Part shown: positions 7,845 through 17,795 of the stretch, one piece after another | Position numbering within the stretch: position 1 is the stretch's first letter | How the letters are laid out: the number at the start of each line of letters is the position of its first letter | NCBI GenBank assembly: GCA_016865015.1 | Contig: CP018226.1 | Location: 3,069,001-3,133,000, forward strand | DNA: 64,000 nt | Direction of reading: 5' to 3' | From: Rhizobiales bacterium IMCC20636 | Lineage (GTDB): Bacteria; Pseudomonadota; Alphaproteobacteria; Rhizobiales; GCA-2746425 | Notes under the pieces: model-generated | What the model saw: only the letters and a program-made list of their open reading frames with translations | Told to the model about the DNA's origin: nothing | Database searches by the model: none | Program-made: the position numbers and the translations under genes

Positions 7845-8750
7845 TTAAAGCCCGTTGACGGGAACCTTCAACACAGGATTGCCCTTTTCATCCTTTGGCA
7901 CATGCCCTGCCCGCATATTGACCTGCAGCGATGGCATGATGAGTTTGGGCATGGCCAGGCCCGCATCACGTTCCTCGCGCACTTTTACAAAGGTGTCTTC
8001 ATCGATGCTGTCATTGACATGGATGTTGTGCTCGCGCTCCGCCCCGACAGTGGTTTCCCACCTGATATCGCGGCCATTGGGGCCATAATCGTGGCAGATG
8101 AACAGGCGCATATCCTTCGGCATCGACAGAACGCGGCGAATGGAGTGGAACAATTGCCGCGCATCACCGCCGGGGAAATCCGCCCTGGCAGAGCCACCAT
8201 CCGGCATGAACAACGTATCGCCAACAAAGGCAGCGTTGCCCATAACAATGGTGATGCAGGCCGGTGTATGGCCGGGCGTGCTGAGAATGTGGGCCGTCAT
8301 TCCGCCAATGGTCAGCGTATCGCCATCGTCAAACAATTGATCGAATTGCGAGCCGTCGCGCTGAAACTCGGTACCTTCGTTGAAGATTTTTCCAAATGTA
8401 TCCTGCACCGCAATGATGCCTGAACCAATGCCCAGTTTGCCACCTAGCTTCTGCTGAATATAGGGCGCTCCGGACAGATGGTCCGCATGAACATGGGTTT
8501 CCAGTATCCACTCTGTCTGAAGGCCGTTTTCCTCGACATAGGCAATCAGCTTATCGGCACTCTCAGAGGAAATACGACCAGCTGCATAGTCGATGTCCAT
8601 CACACTGTCGATGATGGCGCAGGATTTGCTGGCCGGGTCCTTCACCACATAAGAAATGGTGTTGGTTGCTTCATCAAAGAAACCCTTGACCTCAGGCACC
8701 AAAGCCATATCGGGCGTGAAGGGAATGGGCTGCTTGTCTTGATCGCTCAT
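7845..8750 (-). CDS. MBL-fold hydrolase, persulfide-dioxygenase-like
   Basis: 301 residues of the metallo-beta-lactamase superfamily with the metal motif THVHADHLSG (His86, His88, Asp90, His91) and further ligands in STPGHTP and a later CHDYGP. The order of motifs and the ETHVHADHLSGA signature resemble the ETHE1/Blh group, which oxidises glutathione persulfide, but no rhodanese domain is fused. The ATG at 8750 opens a typical sequence; 27 extra codons upstream are possible but unlikely. It is followed by the FNR-type box and stress genes on the same strand. A glyoxalase II activity is the main alternative. Confidence 0.82.
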   Translation of the reverse strand: MSDQDKQPIPFTPDMALVPEVKGFFDEATNTISYVVKDPASKSCAIIDSVMDIDYAAGRISSESADKLIAYVEENGLQTEWILETHVHADHLSGAPYIQQKLGGKLGIGSGIIAVQDTFGKIFNEGTEFQRDGSQFDQLFDDGDTLTIGGMTAHILSTPGHTPACITIVMGNAAFVGDTLFMPDGGSARADFPGGDARQLFHSIRRVLSMPKDMRLFICHDYGPNGRDIRWETTVGAEREHNIHVNDSIDEDTFVKVREERDAGLAMPKLIMPSLQVNMRAGHVPKDEKGNPVLKVPVNGL

Positions 8751-8850
8751 GGAATCCGTCCTGCTGATAGGTACATTTTCAATGTAGGGATAGTTTAGCA
8801 CGAATCCAGACCGTGAAGAGCGCTCATTCACAGGCGGCGTGTTTTGCGGT

Positions 8851-9534
8851 TCACACGCCCAGAAAGCGCTGCTGAAGGTCCGGCGTCAGCTCGCTCACCG
8901 GTCCCGACCAGACCGACTGGCCTTTCTCCAGAATGCAGCAGCGCTGTGCAATTTCCATGACTTCGCGCAGTGACTTATCAACCAGCAGAATGGCCTGCCC
9001 CTGATCCTTGAGTGTTTTCAGAGCGGCCCATATCTGATTGCGGATAACCGGGGCCAGGCCTTCGGTGGCTTCATCGAGAATCAGCAATCTGGGGTTTGTC
9101 ATCAGTGCCCGGCCAATCGCCAACATCTGCTGCTCGCCGCCAGACAGGGTGTTGGCCATCTGGCTGGCGCGTTCTTTCAATATGGGAAACAGGGCGTGGA
9201 TTTTCTCCAGCGTCCAGGGACCGGACCTTGCCGTGGCGACAAGGTTTTCAGAGACCGACAAATTGGCGAAACAGCGGCGGCCCTCCGGTACAAGCCCCAG
9301 GCCCAGACGTGCGGATTTATAGGACGGAAGATCGCTGATATCGGTGCCGACAAAGCTGACCTGTCCGGAGCTTACCGGATTCAGACCGCAAATGGCCCGG
9401 ATGCTGGTGGATTTGCCCATGCCATTGCGGCCCATCAAAGCGACAATCTGGCCTTCCTCTACAGACAGATCAACACCGAACAACACCTGGGTCGCGCCGT
9501 AGTGACTGGTGAGATTTTTGACATCAAGCAGCAT
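8851..9534 (-). CDS. livF: ABC transporter ATP-binding protein, LivF type
   Basis: 227 residues. Walker A GRNGMGKST at 35-43, signature LSGGEQQM near 130, Walker B LLILDEATEGL. The lack of a long insertion and the ending typical of LivF identify the second ATPase of a branched-chain-amino-acid-type (HAAT) importer. The ATG at 9534 lies inside the 3' end of the livG gene (11-base overlap), so translation is probably coupled. It is the last gene of the five-gene operon. The substrate is set by the binding protein at 12273-13424 and is not known. Confidence 0.87.
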   Translation of the reverse strand: MLLDVKNLTSHYGATQVLFGVDLSVEEGQIVALMGRNGMGKSTSIRAICGLNPVSSGQVSFVGTDISDLPSYKSARLGLGLVPEGRRCFANLSVSENLVATARSGPWTLEKIHALFPILKERASQMANTLSGGEQQMLAIGRALMTNPRLLILDEATEGLAPVIRNQIWAALKTLKDQGQAILLVDKSLREVMEIAQRCCILEKGQSVWSGPVSELTPDLQQRFLGV

Positions 9535-10291
9535 CGGAACTGCTCCCAAGATAGGCTTCCTGAACAGCGACGGACTGGCGGATGGTTTCAGGCGGTCCGC
9601 TGGCAATGATCCGTCCATAGACCAGAACAGATATCTCATCGGCCAGTCTGAAAACCGCATCCATGTCATGTTCCACCAGCAGGATGGGAATGCTGTGCTT
9701 CAGCTCTTCCAGAAAGGCGGTCATTTCCGCCGTGCCTTCCGGTCCAAGCCCGGCCATCGGCTCGTCCAGAACCAGAATGGCGGGTTCCAGAGCCAGTGCG
9801 CAGGCAAATTCCAGCTGGCGTCTTTCGCCATGAGACAGTTCCATGGCGCGAATATCGGCCCTATCCTGAAGACCGACTTTTTGCAACGCGGCTTCCGCAG
9901 CAGCGCGCAATTCGGCATCCTTCCAGACATTTTTGAAAAAGCGGAAGCTGCCGCCCCGCCGGGCCTGAACCGCGAGCATGACATTGCGCCGCGCCGACCA
10001 TTCCAGCAGAAGATTTGACACCTGAAAACTGCGGCCAAGCCCCATATGAACCCGGCGTTCGGCGGACAGATGCGTCACGTCCCGGCCCTTCAGAAAAATC
10101 TGCCCCGCATCGGGCATGAGAAAGCCGGAAATCTGGCTGATGAGCGTGGATTTTCCCGCGCCATTAGGGCCGATCAGCGCATGAAGCCGGCCCGGCAGAA
10201 CTGTGAGGGAGACATCATCACTGGCCTGAACAGCGCCGAAGCGTTTCGACAGATGGTTGATCTGGAGGATTGGCTCCATGGCATCAGTCAT
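9524..10291 (-). CDS. livG: ABC transporter ATP-binding protein, LivG type
   Basis: 255 residues. Walker A GPNGAGKST at 41-49, signature LSHGERRQLE (His in place of the second Gly of the usual LSGGE, as is common in LivG), Walker B ILVLDEPMAGLGPE, and the LivG C-terminal extension with LVEHDMDAVF. It pairs with LivF as the cytoplasmic ATPase dimer. The ATG at 10291 overlaps the end of livM by 8 bases. Confidence 0.87.
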   Translation of the reverse strand: MTDAMEPILQINHLSKRFGAVQASDDVSLTVLPGRLHALIGPNGAGKSTLISQISGFLMPDAGQIFLKGRDVTHLSAERRVHMGLGRSFQVSNLLLEWSARRNVMLAVQARRGGSFRFFKNVWKDAELRAAAEAALQKVGLQDRADIRAMELSHGERRQLEFACALALEPAILVLDEPMAGLGPEGTAEMTAFLEELKHSIPILLVEHDMDAVFRLADEISVLVYGRIIASGPPETIRQSVAVQEAYLGSSSDAA

Positions 10292-11264
10292 GGCGAGTTC
10301 TCCCGCCAATGAGGCCCATGATACCGCCATTGGCAAACAGGACGGTCGCCAGAAGAATGAGGCCAAGGAAGAACTGCCAACGGTCGGTCAACCCGCCAAG
10401 ATAGGTCTCCAGCAGGACAAACACGATTGCGCCGATCAAGGGTCCAACCAGCCTGCCAACGCCGCCCAGAATGACGAAGATGATCAATTCACCCGACATG
10501 TGCCAACTGAGGTTGCTGGGGCTGACAAAACCATTCAACTCACCATACAGCGCCCCGGCCAGCGCCACGATCATGGCGGATATGACAAAGGCGGTCAGTT
10601 TGACCGGAAACGGCGCAATGCCGATGCTGGACAGGCGCAGCGCATTCATCCGCGCGCCCTGCAGCGCCGCCCCGAAGCGCGCATTGATAAACCGCCAGCA
10701 CAACAGCAGAACCAGCAATAAAATGGCAAAGCAGAGCAGAAAGAACGAAAAGGCCTTGTCAGTCTGCACGCCCGGAAATTCATTGCGCAGATAGATCGAC
10801 AAGCCATCCTCGCCGCCATAGGCAGGCCAGGAAATCGCGAAATAATACAGCATCTGGGCAAAGGCCAGTGTGATCATGATGAAATATACGCCGGAGGTGC
10901 GCAGGGAGATCAGCCCGATCAGAAAAGCCAGCACTGCGGCCAGAAAAATAGCAATTAGCCAGATCAACAGCATCTGATTGGTGCCGCCAAGTTCAAACGG
11001 CATCGAGACAATCAGGCTGTCATCAAATGCGTGAAACGCCGCGATACCGGCGACATAGGCACCCAGTCCAAAGAAGGCGGCGTGCCCAAAGCTGACCATG
11101 CCGCCATAGCCAAGCGCAAAATTCAGCCCGATTCCGGCCAGACCCAGAACGATCATGCGGGTCAACAGATTGATGATGTAGGTTTCACCGGTGATGTGCG
11201 CGATGAAGGCCGCAACCGGCAGCCCGACAAGCACCACAACACTGACCCAGAATTCGCGCGTCAT
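10284..11264 (-). CDS. livM: ABC transporter permease, LivM type
   Basis: 326 residues with about eight to ten membrane segments and the LivM/BPD_transp_2 motif region near GLNFALGYGGMVSFGHAAFFGLGAY (quoted in part: GYGGMVSFGHAAFFG). It is the second permease of the HAAT importer. The ATG at 11264 follows the livH stop codon at 11266 with a TGA-type junction, and the downstream livG gene overlaps it. A 20-residue longer reading from an upstream codon would overlap livH and is rejected. Confidence 0.86.
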   Translation of the reverse strand: MTREFWVSVVVLVGLPVAAFIAHITGETYIINLLTRMIVLGLAGIGLNFALGYGGMVSFGHAAFFGLGAYVAGIAAFHAFDDSLIVSMPFELGGTNQMLLIWLIAIFLAAVLAFLIGLISLRTSGVYFIMITLAFAQMLYYFAISWPAYGGEDGLSIYLRNEFPGVQTDKAFSFFLLCFAILLLVLLLCWRFINARFGAALQGARMNALRLSSIGIAPFPVKLTAFVISAMIVALAGALYGELNGFVSPSNLSWHMSGELIIFVILGGVGRLVGPLIGAIVFVLLETYLGGLTDRWQFFLGLILLATVLFANGGIMGLIGGRTRHD

Positions 11265-11265
11265 A

Positions 11266-12198
11266 TCAGGCACTGCTCGTGCCGGTGGCCGGAAACAAGC
11301 CTTGAGGCCGCACGGCCAGGACAATCGCCATCACCACATAAATTGCCATTGAGGCCAGAGACGACCCGATAGTGGTGGCATCGGAACTGTTCATGAACAG
11401 CTGAAAGAAGGACGGCAGGAAAACACGGCCGAGCGTATCGACCAGCCCCACCAGAACCGCGCCAATCAGCGCGCCCTTTATGGAGCCGATGCCGCCGATC
11501 ACAATCACAACGAAAGCCAGGATCAAAACGGGTTCGCCCATGCCGACCTGAACTGAAGACAATGCGCCGACCATCGACCCGGCCAGTCCAGCCAGCGCTG
11601 CACCAAGGGCAAAGACGATGGTATAGACCAGGCGAATATTGACCCCCAGCGCCGCGATCATTTCCCGATCGGATTCCCCGGCCCTGATGCGCATGCCCAG
11701 GCGCGTGCGCGCTATCAGCCAATAGAGGCCCAAAGCCACCACCAGGCCGACAAAAATGATCAACAGTCGGTATTTTGAATAGGTCAGCCCGCCAACCAGC
11801 TCGACTGTTCCAGCAAAGGCTTGCGGAACATCCAGAAACAGCGGCACGTCGCCAAATACCCAGCGCGTGCCTTCAGAGGCAATCAGGATCAAGGCGAAGG
11901 TGGCCAGTACCTGATCCAGATGATCTCGGGCATAGAGGCGCTGCATGACAACCACTTCCAGCACGGCTCCGGCAATCGCCGCACCGGCCATGCCAGCCAC
12001 CAGTCCGAGCAGGAAAGAGCCAGTTTCCACCGAGACAAAGGCGCAGCAGAAGGCGCCGATCATGTAAAGCGAGCCGTGGGCCAGATTGATCAGCCCCATG
12101 ACTCCGAAGACCAGCGTCAGGCCAGCGGCCATCAGGAACAGTGTGACGCCCAGCTGCAGACCATTCAGAACCTGCTCGGCTATCAGTAGAGTGGACAT
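11266..12198 (-). CDS. livH: ABC transporter permease, LivH type
   Basis: 310 residues, very hydrophobic, with the LivH signature GLTLVFGVMGLINLAHGSLY near residues 27-46 and a second conserved stretch GGIGSIKGALIGA near 236-248. First permease of the HAAT importer. It is separated from the upstream binding-protein gene by 74 bases containing a strong terminator-like hairpin, which would lower expression of the membrane parts relative to the binding protein. Confidence 0.87.
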   Translation of the reverse strand: MSTLLIAEQVLNGLQLGVTLFLMAAGLTLVFGVMGLINLAHGSLYMIGAFCCAFVSVETGSFLLGLVAGMAGAAIAGAVLEVVVMQRLYARDHLDQVLATFALILIASEGTRWVFGDVPLFLDVPQAFAGTVELVGGLTYSKYRLLIIFVGLVVALGLYWLIARTRLGMRIRAGESDREMIAALGVNIRLVYTIVFALGAALAGLAGSMVGALSSVQVGMGEPVLILAFVVIVIGGIGSIKGALIGAVLVGLVDTLGRVFLPSFFQLFMNSSDATTIGSSLASMAIYVVMAIVLAVRPQGLFPATGTSSA

Positions 12199-12217
12199 TC
12201 AGATCATTCCCGACATG

Positions 12218-12252
12218 AAAAACCCGGCTTCACCAATCTGGTGGAAGCCGGG
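12218..12252 (-). terminator. Terminator/attenuator between binding protein and livH
   Basis: Inverted repeat with 13-base arms (12223-12235 and 12239-12252, one bulged G) followed on the minus strand by five T. It lies between the stop of the binding-protein gene and livH in the same operon, so it probably acts as a partial terminator that keeps the periplasmic binding protein in excess. Confidence 0.75.
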
Positions 12253-12272
12253 CTCCGTTCGTTTTCCGCAGG

Positions 12273-13424
12273 CTACATCTTGCAGTCTACAGCATAGGCA
12301 TCGCCGTGGTTTTCAAGACCGATCGATACGATCTTGTTGGTCAGGACACCATTCTCCTTGATCACTTCGCGAACATAGATGTTCTGGATCGGATGTTGGT
12401 TGGGGCCAAACTTGAAATCACCACGCACGGATTCAAAATCAGCTGCACGCAACGCCTCGCGAAACGCCGCCTTGTCCGAGATGTCGGCTTTTGCAGCGGC
12501 AGAGAGGATCAGATTCGCTGTATCGAAACCCTGACTGGCGTAAAGCGATGGCAGACGATCATATTCTTCGACGAAGGCTTCAACGAAAGCCTTGTTGGCC
12601 GGGTTGGTCAGATCCTTGGACCATTGTGACGAGTTCTTGACACCGAGGGCGGCATCACCAACGGCAGCCAGAATGCCCTGATCAAATGAGAATGCCGGGC
12701 CAAGCACCGGAATATCAATGCCAGACTGGGCGTATTGTTTCATGAAGGAAATGCCCATGCCGCCTGGCAGGAAGAAGAACACACTGTCTGCGCCCGAGTT
12801 CTTGATCTGTGCAATTTCAGCGGCGTAATCCGTCTGGCCGAGCTTGGTGTAAATCTCGCCGGCAGATTCGCCCTTGTAAAAGCGCTTGTAGCCAGTCAGT
12901 GCATCCTTGCCCGCCGGATAGTTGGGCGCAAGAATGAAGCTCTTTGTGTAACCGGCCTCATTTGCGTAATTGCCCATGGCTTCGTGCAGATTGTCGTTCT
13001 GCCATGCCGCATTGAAATAGTTTTCATGACAGCCCTTGCCAGCCAGCGCAGACGGGCCAGCATTGGGGCTGATATAGAAGGTGCCGCCACGGACGGCCTT
13101 TGGCACAACGGCCATCGCCAGATTGGACCAGATGATGCCGGTCAGGACATCGACCTTGTCACTGGAGATGAATTTATCGGCAATCTTCACCGCATTTTCA
13201 GGCTTGCGCGCATCATCTTCAATGAGCAATTCGATCTGCTGATCTCCAGCCATCTTGAGGGCCAGCTGGAAGCCGTCACGAACATCCACACCAAGGCCCG
13301 CGCCACCGCCGGACAGGGTGGTGATCATGCCAACCTTGAGTTCGGCCTGGGCCGTTGTGGCTGCGGCAAGGGAAAACATCGCAACTGACAAGGCTGTCGT
13401 TGCGGCCAAAACTGTTTTCTTCAT
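12273..13424 (-). CDS. ABC transporter periplasmic binding protein, LivJ/LivK type
   Basis: 383 residues. Signal peptide with cleavage after TAQA (residue 27), then the Peripla_BP_6 fold starting ELKVGMITTLSG. The mature part resembles binding proteins of the HAAT family, some of which bind amino acids and others aromatic acids or urea; the ligand cannot be set from sequence. The first gene of the operon with livH-M-G-F. Aromatic-acid uptake is one option given the pcaD gene a few kilobases away, but this is a weak inference. Confidence 0.85.
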   Translation of the reverse strand: MKKTVLAATTALSVAMFSLAAATTAQAELKVGMITTLSGGGAGLGVDVRDGFQLALKMAGDQQIELLIEDDARKPENAVKIADKFISSDKVDVLTGIIWSNLAMAVVPKAVRGGTFYISPNAGPSALAGKGCHENYFNAAWQNDNLHEAMGNYANEAGYTKSFILAPNYPAGKDALTGYKRFYKGESAGEIYTKLGQTDYAAEIAQIKNSGADSVFFFLPGGMGISFMKQYAQSGIDIPVLGPAFSFDQGILAAVGDAALGVKNSSQWSKDLTNPANKAFVEAFVEEYDRLPSLYASQGFDTANLILSAAAKADISDKAAFREALRAADFESVRGDFKFGPNQHPIQNIYVREVIKENGVLTNKIVSIGLENHGDAYAVDCKM

Positions 13425-13440
13425 AAGTCTCTCCCGTTGG

Positions 13441-13458
13441 ATAGGGGTGATCCCCTAT
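13441..13458. promoter_or_regulatory. Palindrome in the leader of the ABC-importer operon
   Basis: ATAGGGG-TGAT-CCCCTAT, a perfect palindrome with 7-base arms, lies 17 bases upstream of the binding-protein start codon, just before its GGGAGAG ribosome binding site. It could be a repressor site or a leader hairpin. No T-run follows. Confidence 0.45.
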
Positions 13459-13677
13459 TGGTTTTTTGCTGCGTTCATTTCGCTGTTATGCCTGTTGTAA
13501 ACGGCTTGCATGCATTTCAGCAAGGCAGCGAAGCATTTCCTGTCTTATGACTATGATATCAATCACTTGTTGGGAAGGCTTCATTCTCAGAATCTGATTC
13601 AGAATCGAGCCGACAGTCCATAACTCTTGTAAGCAGCACGCCGCCCAGGCTCTGGCCTTTGGCGAAAGAGCAGTGTC

Positions 13678-13706
13678 AACCGCAACGGCCTTTGGCGGTT
13701 GCGGTT
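13678..13706 (-). terminator. Hairpin downstream of the xyl operon
   Basis: AACCGCAAC (13678-13686) pairs with GTTGCGGTT (13698-13706), extended inward by further pairs. It lies 18 bases after the stop of the oxidoreductase gene. There is no good T-run on the minus strand, so it may be only part of a termination signal. Confidence 0.4.
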
Positions 13707-13724
13707 AACACAGCGGAGATCGTT

Positions 13725-14870
13725 TTAAGCCGGGATGTCAGTCCAGGCGGAATCGGCTTCACTTGATTCCACACAGGCCACGATGAAGGCCACACCATCA
13801 ACCCCGTCATTCACGGTTGGGAAGTGGACGGCCTTGTCGGCGGACTGATTGTTGCGGAAGGCAATGATGGCAGCAGCAGCTTCGCTGTAGATATTGGCAA
13901 AGCCTTCCAGATAGCCTTCGGGATGTCCGGCTGGAACGCGGGTCATGCGTTCGGCTTCCGGGCCCATGGTTGGCCCGCCACGTGTCAGGATGCGCGGTGG
14001 CTCACCAAACGGCGTGTAGACCATCCGGTTGGGGTTTTCCTGTTCCCAGGACAGCCCGCCCTTAGTTCCATAGATCCGCAGTTTCAAACCATTTTCATTG
14101 CCAGGAGCAACCTGACTGGCCCAAATCATGCCTTTTGCACCGTTTTCATAGCGCAGCATGATATGAATATTGTCGTCCAGATCCCGGTCGGGCACAAAGG
14201 TCGTCAGGTCCGCCGCAAGCTTTTGCGCTTTGAGCCCGGACACATAGCCCGCCAGATGGTAGGCGTGTGTCCCAATATCTCCCACACAACCGCCAATTCC
14301 GGATTGTTTCGGGTCGGTGCGCCAGGCTGCCTGTTTCTGGCCAGTTCCTTCAAGCGCCTCTGTCAGCCAGTCCTGCGCATATTCGGCCTGAATGATCTGG
14401 ATTTTCCCAAGATCACCATTGGCGACCATGGCTCTGGCATGGCGGATCAACGGATAGCCTGAATAATTGTGTGTCAGAACAAACAATTTGCCGCTTGTCT
14501 CCACCAGCTTTGCCAGCTCCCTGGCATCTTCAAGACTGGTGGTCATCGGCTTGTCGCAGATCACATGAATGCCAGCTTCCAGAAATGCTTTTGCGACGGG
14601 GAAATGCATGTGATTGGGCGTCACGATCGCAACGGCTTCAATGCCATCAGCGCGGGCACTTTCAGCCTTTGCCATTTCAGCATAATCGCCATAGGCGCGC
14701 TCTGGATCCACGCCCAGTTCGGCGGCTGATGCCTTCGACTTGTCCGCAGTTGACGAAAACGCGCCCGCGACCAGTTCAAACTGATCGTCCATACGGGCTG
14801 CTATGCGGTGAACAGCGCCGATGAAGGCACCCTGCCCGCCACCAACCATGCCATATTTGATTTTACCCAT
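13725..14870 (-). CDS. Gfo/Idh/MocA-family oxidoreductase
   Basis: 381 residues. N-terminal Rossmann fold with G-M-V-G-G-G-x-G (residues 7-14), the CDKPM stretch that marks the active-site Lys of this family, and a C-terminal alpha/beta domain with GDIGTHAYHL carrying the likely catalytic Asp and His. These NAD(P)-dependent enzymes oxidise or reduce sugars, inositols or their lactones. It is the last gene of an operon with xylB and xylA (9 bases after xylA), so a pentose or related sugar is the likely substrate. Confidence 0.85.
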   Translation of the reverse strand: MGKIKYGMVGGGQGAFIGAVHRIAARMDDQFELVAGAFSSTADKSKASAAELGVDPERAYGDYAEMAKAESARADGIEAVAIVTPNHMHFPVAKAFLEAGIHVICDKPMTTSLEDARELAKLVETSGKLFVLTHNYSGYPLIRHARAMVANGDLGKIQIIQAEYAQDWLTEALEGTGQKQAAWRTDPKQSGIGGCVGDIGTHAYHLAGYVSGLKAQKLAADLTTFVPDRDLDDNIHIMLRYENGAKGMIWASQVAPGNENGLKLRIYGTKGGLSWEQENPNRMVYTPFGEPPRILTRGGPTMGPEAERMTRVPAGHPEGYLEGFANIYSEAAAAIIAFRNNQSADKAVHFPTVNDGVDGVAFIVACVESSEADSAWTDIPA

Positions 14871-14879
14871 GAGACCCTC

Positions 14880-16190
14880 TTACACGTATCTGTTGACGAT
14901 GTTTTCCAGATATTCCTGGCGTCCCGATTTTGGTTCGGGATTGATGCCATCAGCATGAACCCAGCCTGCAATGTCTTCCAGAGAATGGGTTCCATCGAGC
15001 ATTTTCTGTGCTTCCGGATGGCTCCAGCCAGCGTAGCGATTTTCAACAAACGCATCCAGCACGCCATCTTCAAGCATGGCAGCACCAGCTTTCAATGAAC
15101 GCGCCAAAACATCGATACCGCCAATATGTGAGACGATCAAATCTGCCGGATCAATCGATTGACGACGCAGCTTGCTGTCAAAATTGAAGCCACCGGAGGT
15201 CAGGCCGCCGCCCTTCAGGATGTAATAGAGTGCCAATGCCATTTCCGGCACATTGTTGGGGAACTGATCGGTATCCCAGCCGGACTGGTAATCGTTGCGA
15301 TTGGCATCGACAGATCCGAAAATTCCCAGTGCCATGGCCGTACAGACTTCATGTTCGAAAGAATGGTTGGCGAGAACCGCGTGGCCAACTTCAATGTTGA
15401 CCTTCACTTCATCTTCCAGGCCATGGGCTTTCAACAGGCCATAGACCGTTGCCACATCATAATCATATTGATGTTTGGTCGGTTCCTGCGGTTTTGGCTC
15501 TATCAGAATCGCGCCCTTGAAACCGATTTTGTGTTTGTAATCAACGACCATGCTCAAGAAGCGGCCAAGCTGATTCAACTCGCGCTTCATGTCTGTATTG
15601 AGCACAGTCTCGTAGCCTTCACGGCCACCCCACAGAACATAGTTTGCACCACCAAGCTGGTGGGTCACATCCATTGCATGCTTTACTTGCGCGGCTGCAT
15701 AGCCGAACACAGCGGGATCAGGATTGGTGGCTCCGCCCGCCATGAAGCGCTTGTTTGAGAACAGATTTGCCGTGCCCCAAAGCAGTCGGGTTTTCGATGT
15801 CTCCATCTTGGCCGCAAATATGTCTGCAATCTCGCTGACATTGCGGTTGCTCTCTGCCAGCGTTTCGCCTTCCGGAGCGATGTCGCGGTCATGGAAACAG
15901 AAGAATGGAGCATCGAGAATATCGAACATCTCAAACGCCACATCTGCCTTCAGGCGGGCCCCTTCCATGGTTTCACCAAACCATGGACGGTCGAGTGTCT
16001 GCCCGCCAAAGGGGTCACTGCCGGGCCAGCAAAAGCTGTGCCAATAGGCGATGGCCACCCGCAGATGATCTTCCATGGATTTGCCCATAACAATCTCGCC
16101 GGGATTGTAATGGCGATAGGCAAACTCGTTGTCGCTATCAGGGCCTTCATATTTGATGGTCGGTATGTCGCCAAAAAATCCGGTGCTCAT
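14880..16190 (-). CDS. xylA: Xylose isomerase
   Basis: 436 residues, the class II (long) xylose isomerase length. [12 protein letters not shown] carries catalytic His100 and Asp103, GGREGYE and [13 protein letters not shown] hold metal ligands, and NIEVGHA and GSVDANR are conserved. It interconverts D-xylose and D-xylulose in the cytoplasm. It follows xylB by 16 bases and precedes an oxidoreductase gene by 9, all on the minus strand, so the three are an operon. Confidence 0.93.
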   Translation of the reverse strand: MSTGFFGDIPTIKYEGPDSDNEFAYRHYNPGEIVMGKSMEDHLRVAIAYWHSFCWPGSDPFGGQTLDRPWFGETMEGARLKADVAFEMFDILDAPFFCFHDRDIAPEGETLAESNRNVSEIADIFAAKMETSKTRLLWGTANLFSNKRFMAGGATNPDPAVFGYAAAQVKHAMDVTHQLGGANYVLWGGREGYETVLNTDMKRELNQLGRFLSMVVDYKHKIGFKGAILIEPKPQEPTKHQYDYDVATVYGLLKAHGLEDEVKVNIEVGHAVLANHSFEHEVCTAMALGIFGSVDANRNDYQSGWDTDQFPNNVPEMALALYYILKGGGLTSGGFNFDSKLRRQSIDPADLIVSHIGGIDVLARSLKAGAAMLEDGVLDAFVENRYAGWSHPEAQKMLDGTHSLEDIAGWVHADGINPEPKSGRQEYLENIVNRYV

Positions 16191-16206
16191 GTGTTGTTCC
16201 TCACCC

Positions 16207-17670
16207 TTAAATTAATGGTTTGAGCGCTGGATACAGCGCTTGATAGGTTTGATATTTTTCCTGATAGGCTGCTGTCAGAGCTGTCTTTGGCGAAATGGTT
16301 TCGACAATGCGCGGCTCACTGCAAATCTCTGCCGGGTTTGCGCCGGTTGCAGCCGTCAGTCCCAGACGTGCAGCTCCGAAGCCACCACCAAAATCTCCCG
16401 CTTCAGGTACCTTCAGTTCAATATTCATGGCTGTCGCCAGAATCTCCAGCAACACCTTGCTGCGCGCACCGCCGCCCGCCACAAGCGCGCTGTCGATGTT
16501 TGAACCGGCAGCAGACAGGACGCGCAGGCTGTCACAGAAGGCAAAGGCGATGCCTTCCAGAACCATCTGCGTCAAAACTATCTTGTCCGTGCTGTGATCA
16601 ATACCGATGAAAGCGCCGCGTGCGGCCGCATCATTATGCGGTGTGCGCTCGCCTGACAGGTAAGGCAGGAACAGACCGCGTGCCGGGCCATTCAATGGGC
16701 CATCCAAAGCTGCGGTCAAGTCCGGTGCTGATGTGCCCGTGATATCTGACAGCCAGGTCAGGCTGTCCATCGCCGACAGGATAACGCCCATTTGATGCCA
16801 GGTATCAGGGATCGCATGGCAGAAGGCATGGACTGCGCCTTCAGTGTTGGGCGAAAAACGGTCATTGCAAATGAACAAGACGCCGGATGTGCCCAGAGAT
16901 ACGAAGGCAGACCCCGGCACCACTGTGCCCAGGCCACAAGCCGAGGCAGCATTGTCACCACCGCCGCCAGCAACAGCAACTTTTCCGTCCAAACCCCACT
17001 CAGCGCATAGTTCTTCGCGCAAATTGCCTGATGTCGCACTGCCTTCAACCAATCCTGGCATGTGGTCCATGGTCAGACCGGTGGCCTGCAGCAATTCAGG
17101 CGACCATTTGCGGTTAGCAACGTCCAGCCACATCGTGCCAGCGGCATCCGACATGTCCGAGACGAACTCACCTGTCAGCCAAAGGCGGACATAATCCTTT
17201 GGCAGAAGCACCTTGTCAGTCGCTTCGAAAATGTCTGGTTCGTGCTTTGCCACCCAGGCCAGTTTTGGCGCGGTAAATCCCGCCATGACAATGTTTCCGG
17301 CAATGCCACGAAAATCCGCTTTGGCTTCCAACTCGGTGCATTCCAGTGCCGAACGTCCATCATTCCATAAAATACAGGGCCGCAACGGCTTGTGGTCTTT
17401 CCCAATCAGCGTCGCGCCGTGCATGTGGCCCGACAGGCCAATGCCCTTCAGACGCGACAGGGCTTCCGGTTGAACAGATTTGACCTTTGCCATTGCCTGT
17501 CTGGTTGCGGAAATCCAGCTATCCGGATCCTGTTCAGACCAACCTGGCTGAGGACGTGTCACATCCATGGTGGCGCTTTCGCTGGCCAAAATGGACTGGT
17601 CCGCATCGATCAGCACAGCTTTGACAGCTGACGTTCCAATGTCCAGACCAAGGTATGTTGGTGTGCTCAC
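16207..17670 (-). CDS. xylB: Xylulokinase
   Basis: 487 residues of the FGGY kinase family. [15 protein letters not shown] at residues 8-22 is the phosphate-1 region, GLSGHMHG is a XylB-type substrate motif, and [14 protein letters not shown] near residue 398 is the adenosine region. It phosphorylates D-xylulose to xylulose 5-phosphate, taking the xylA product into the pentose phosphate pathway. The chosen start is GTG at 17670, preceded at four bases by GGGGGG; a TTG four codons upstream is the alternative. First gene of the xylB-xylA-oxidoreductase operon. Confidence 0.9.
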   Translation of the reverse strand: MSTPTYLGLDIGTSAVKAVLIDADQSILASESATMDVTRPQPGWSEQDPDSWISATRQAMAKVKSVQPEALSRLKGIGLSGHMHGATLIGKDHKPLRPCILWNDGRSALECTELEAKADFRGIAGNIVMAGFTAPKLAWVAKHEPDIFEATDKVLLPKDYVRLWLTGEFVSDMSDAAGTMWLDVANRKWSPELLQATGLTMDHMPGLVEGSATSGNLREELCAEWGLDGKVAVAGGGGDNAASACGLGTVVPGSAFVSLGTSGVLFICNDRFSPNTEGAVHAFCHAIPDTWHQMGVILSAMDSLTWLSDITGTSAPDLTAALDGPLNGPARGLFLPYLSGERTPHNDAAARGAFIGIDHSTDKIVLTQMVLEGIAFAFCDSLRVLSAAGSNIDSALVAGGGARSKVLLEILATAMNIELKVPEAGDFGGGFGAARLGLTAATGANPAEICSEPRIVETISPKTALTAAYQEKYQTYQALYPALKPLI

Positions 17671-17795
17671 ATTTCCCCCCAATTTTCTTTAGCTGCGCTG
17701 TTATCAGTCAGCGGTGACGGCGTCTTTGACAGGCCTTTTATTGAGACCGACCGTATTGGGCTGACGGTCCAATATCAATTGCAGACAGTCTCATC

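Larger units (their letters stand above)
13425..13724. other. 300-base intergenic region before the ABC-importer operon
   Basis: No gene seen. It holds the operon leader palindrome (13441-13458), three GANTC sites at 13590-13594, 13596-13600 and 13602-13606, and a hairpin downstream of the oxidoreductase gene (13678-13706). Confidence 0.5.

Noticed and set aside
8836-8859. Seven-base inverted repeat GGCGTGT/ACACGCC over the livF stop codon
   Set aside because: Short, overlaps coding sequence, and has no T-run.
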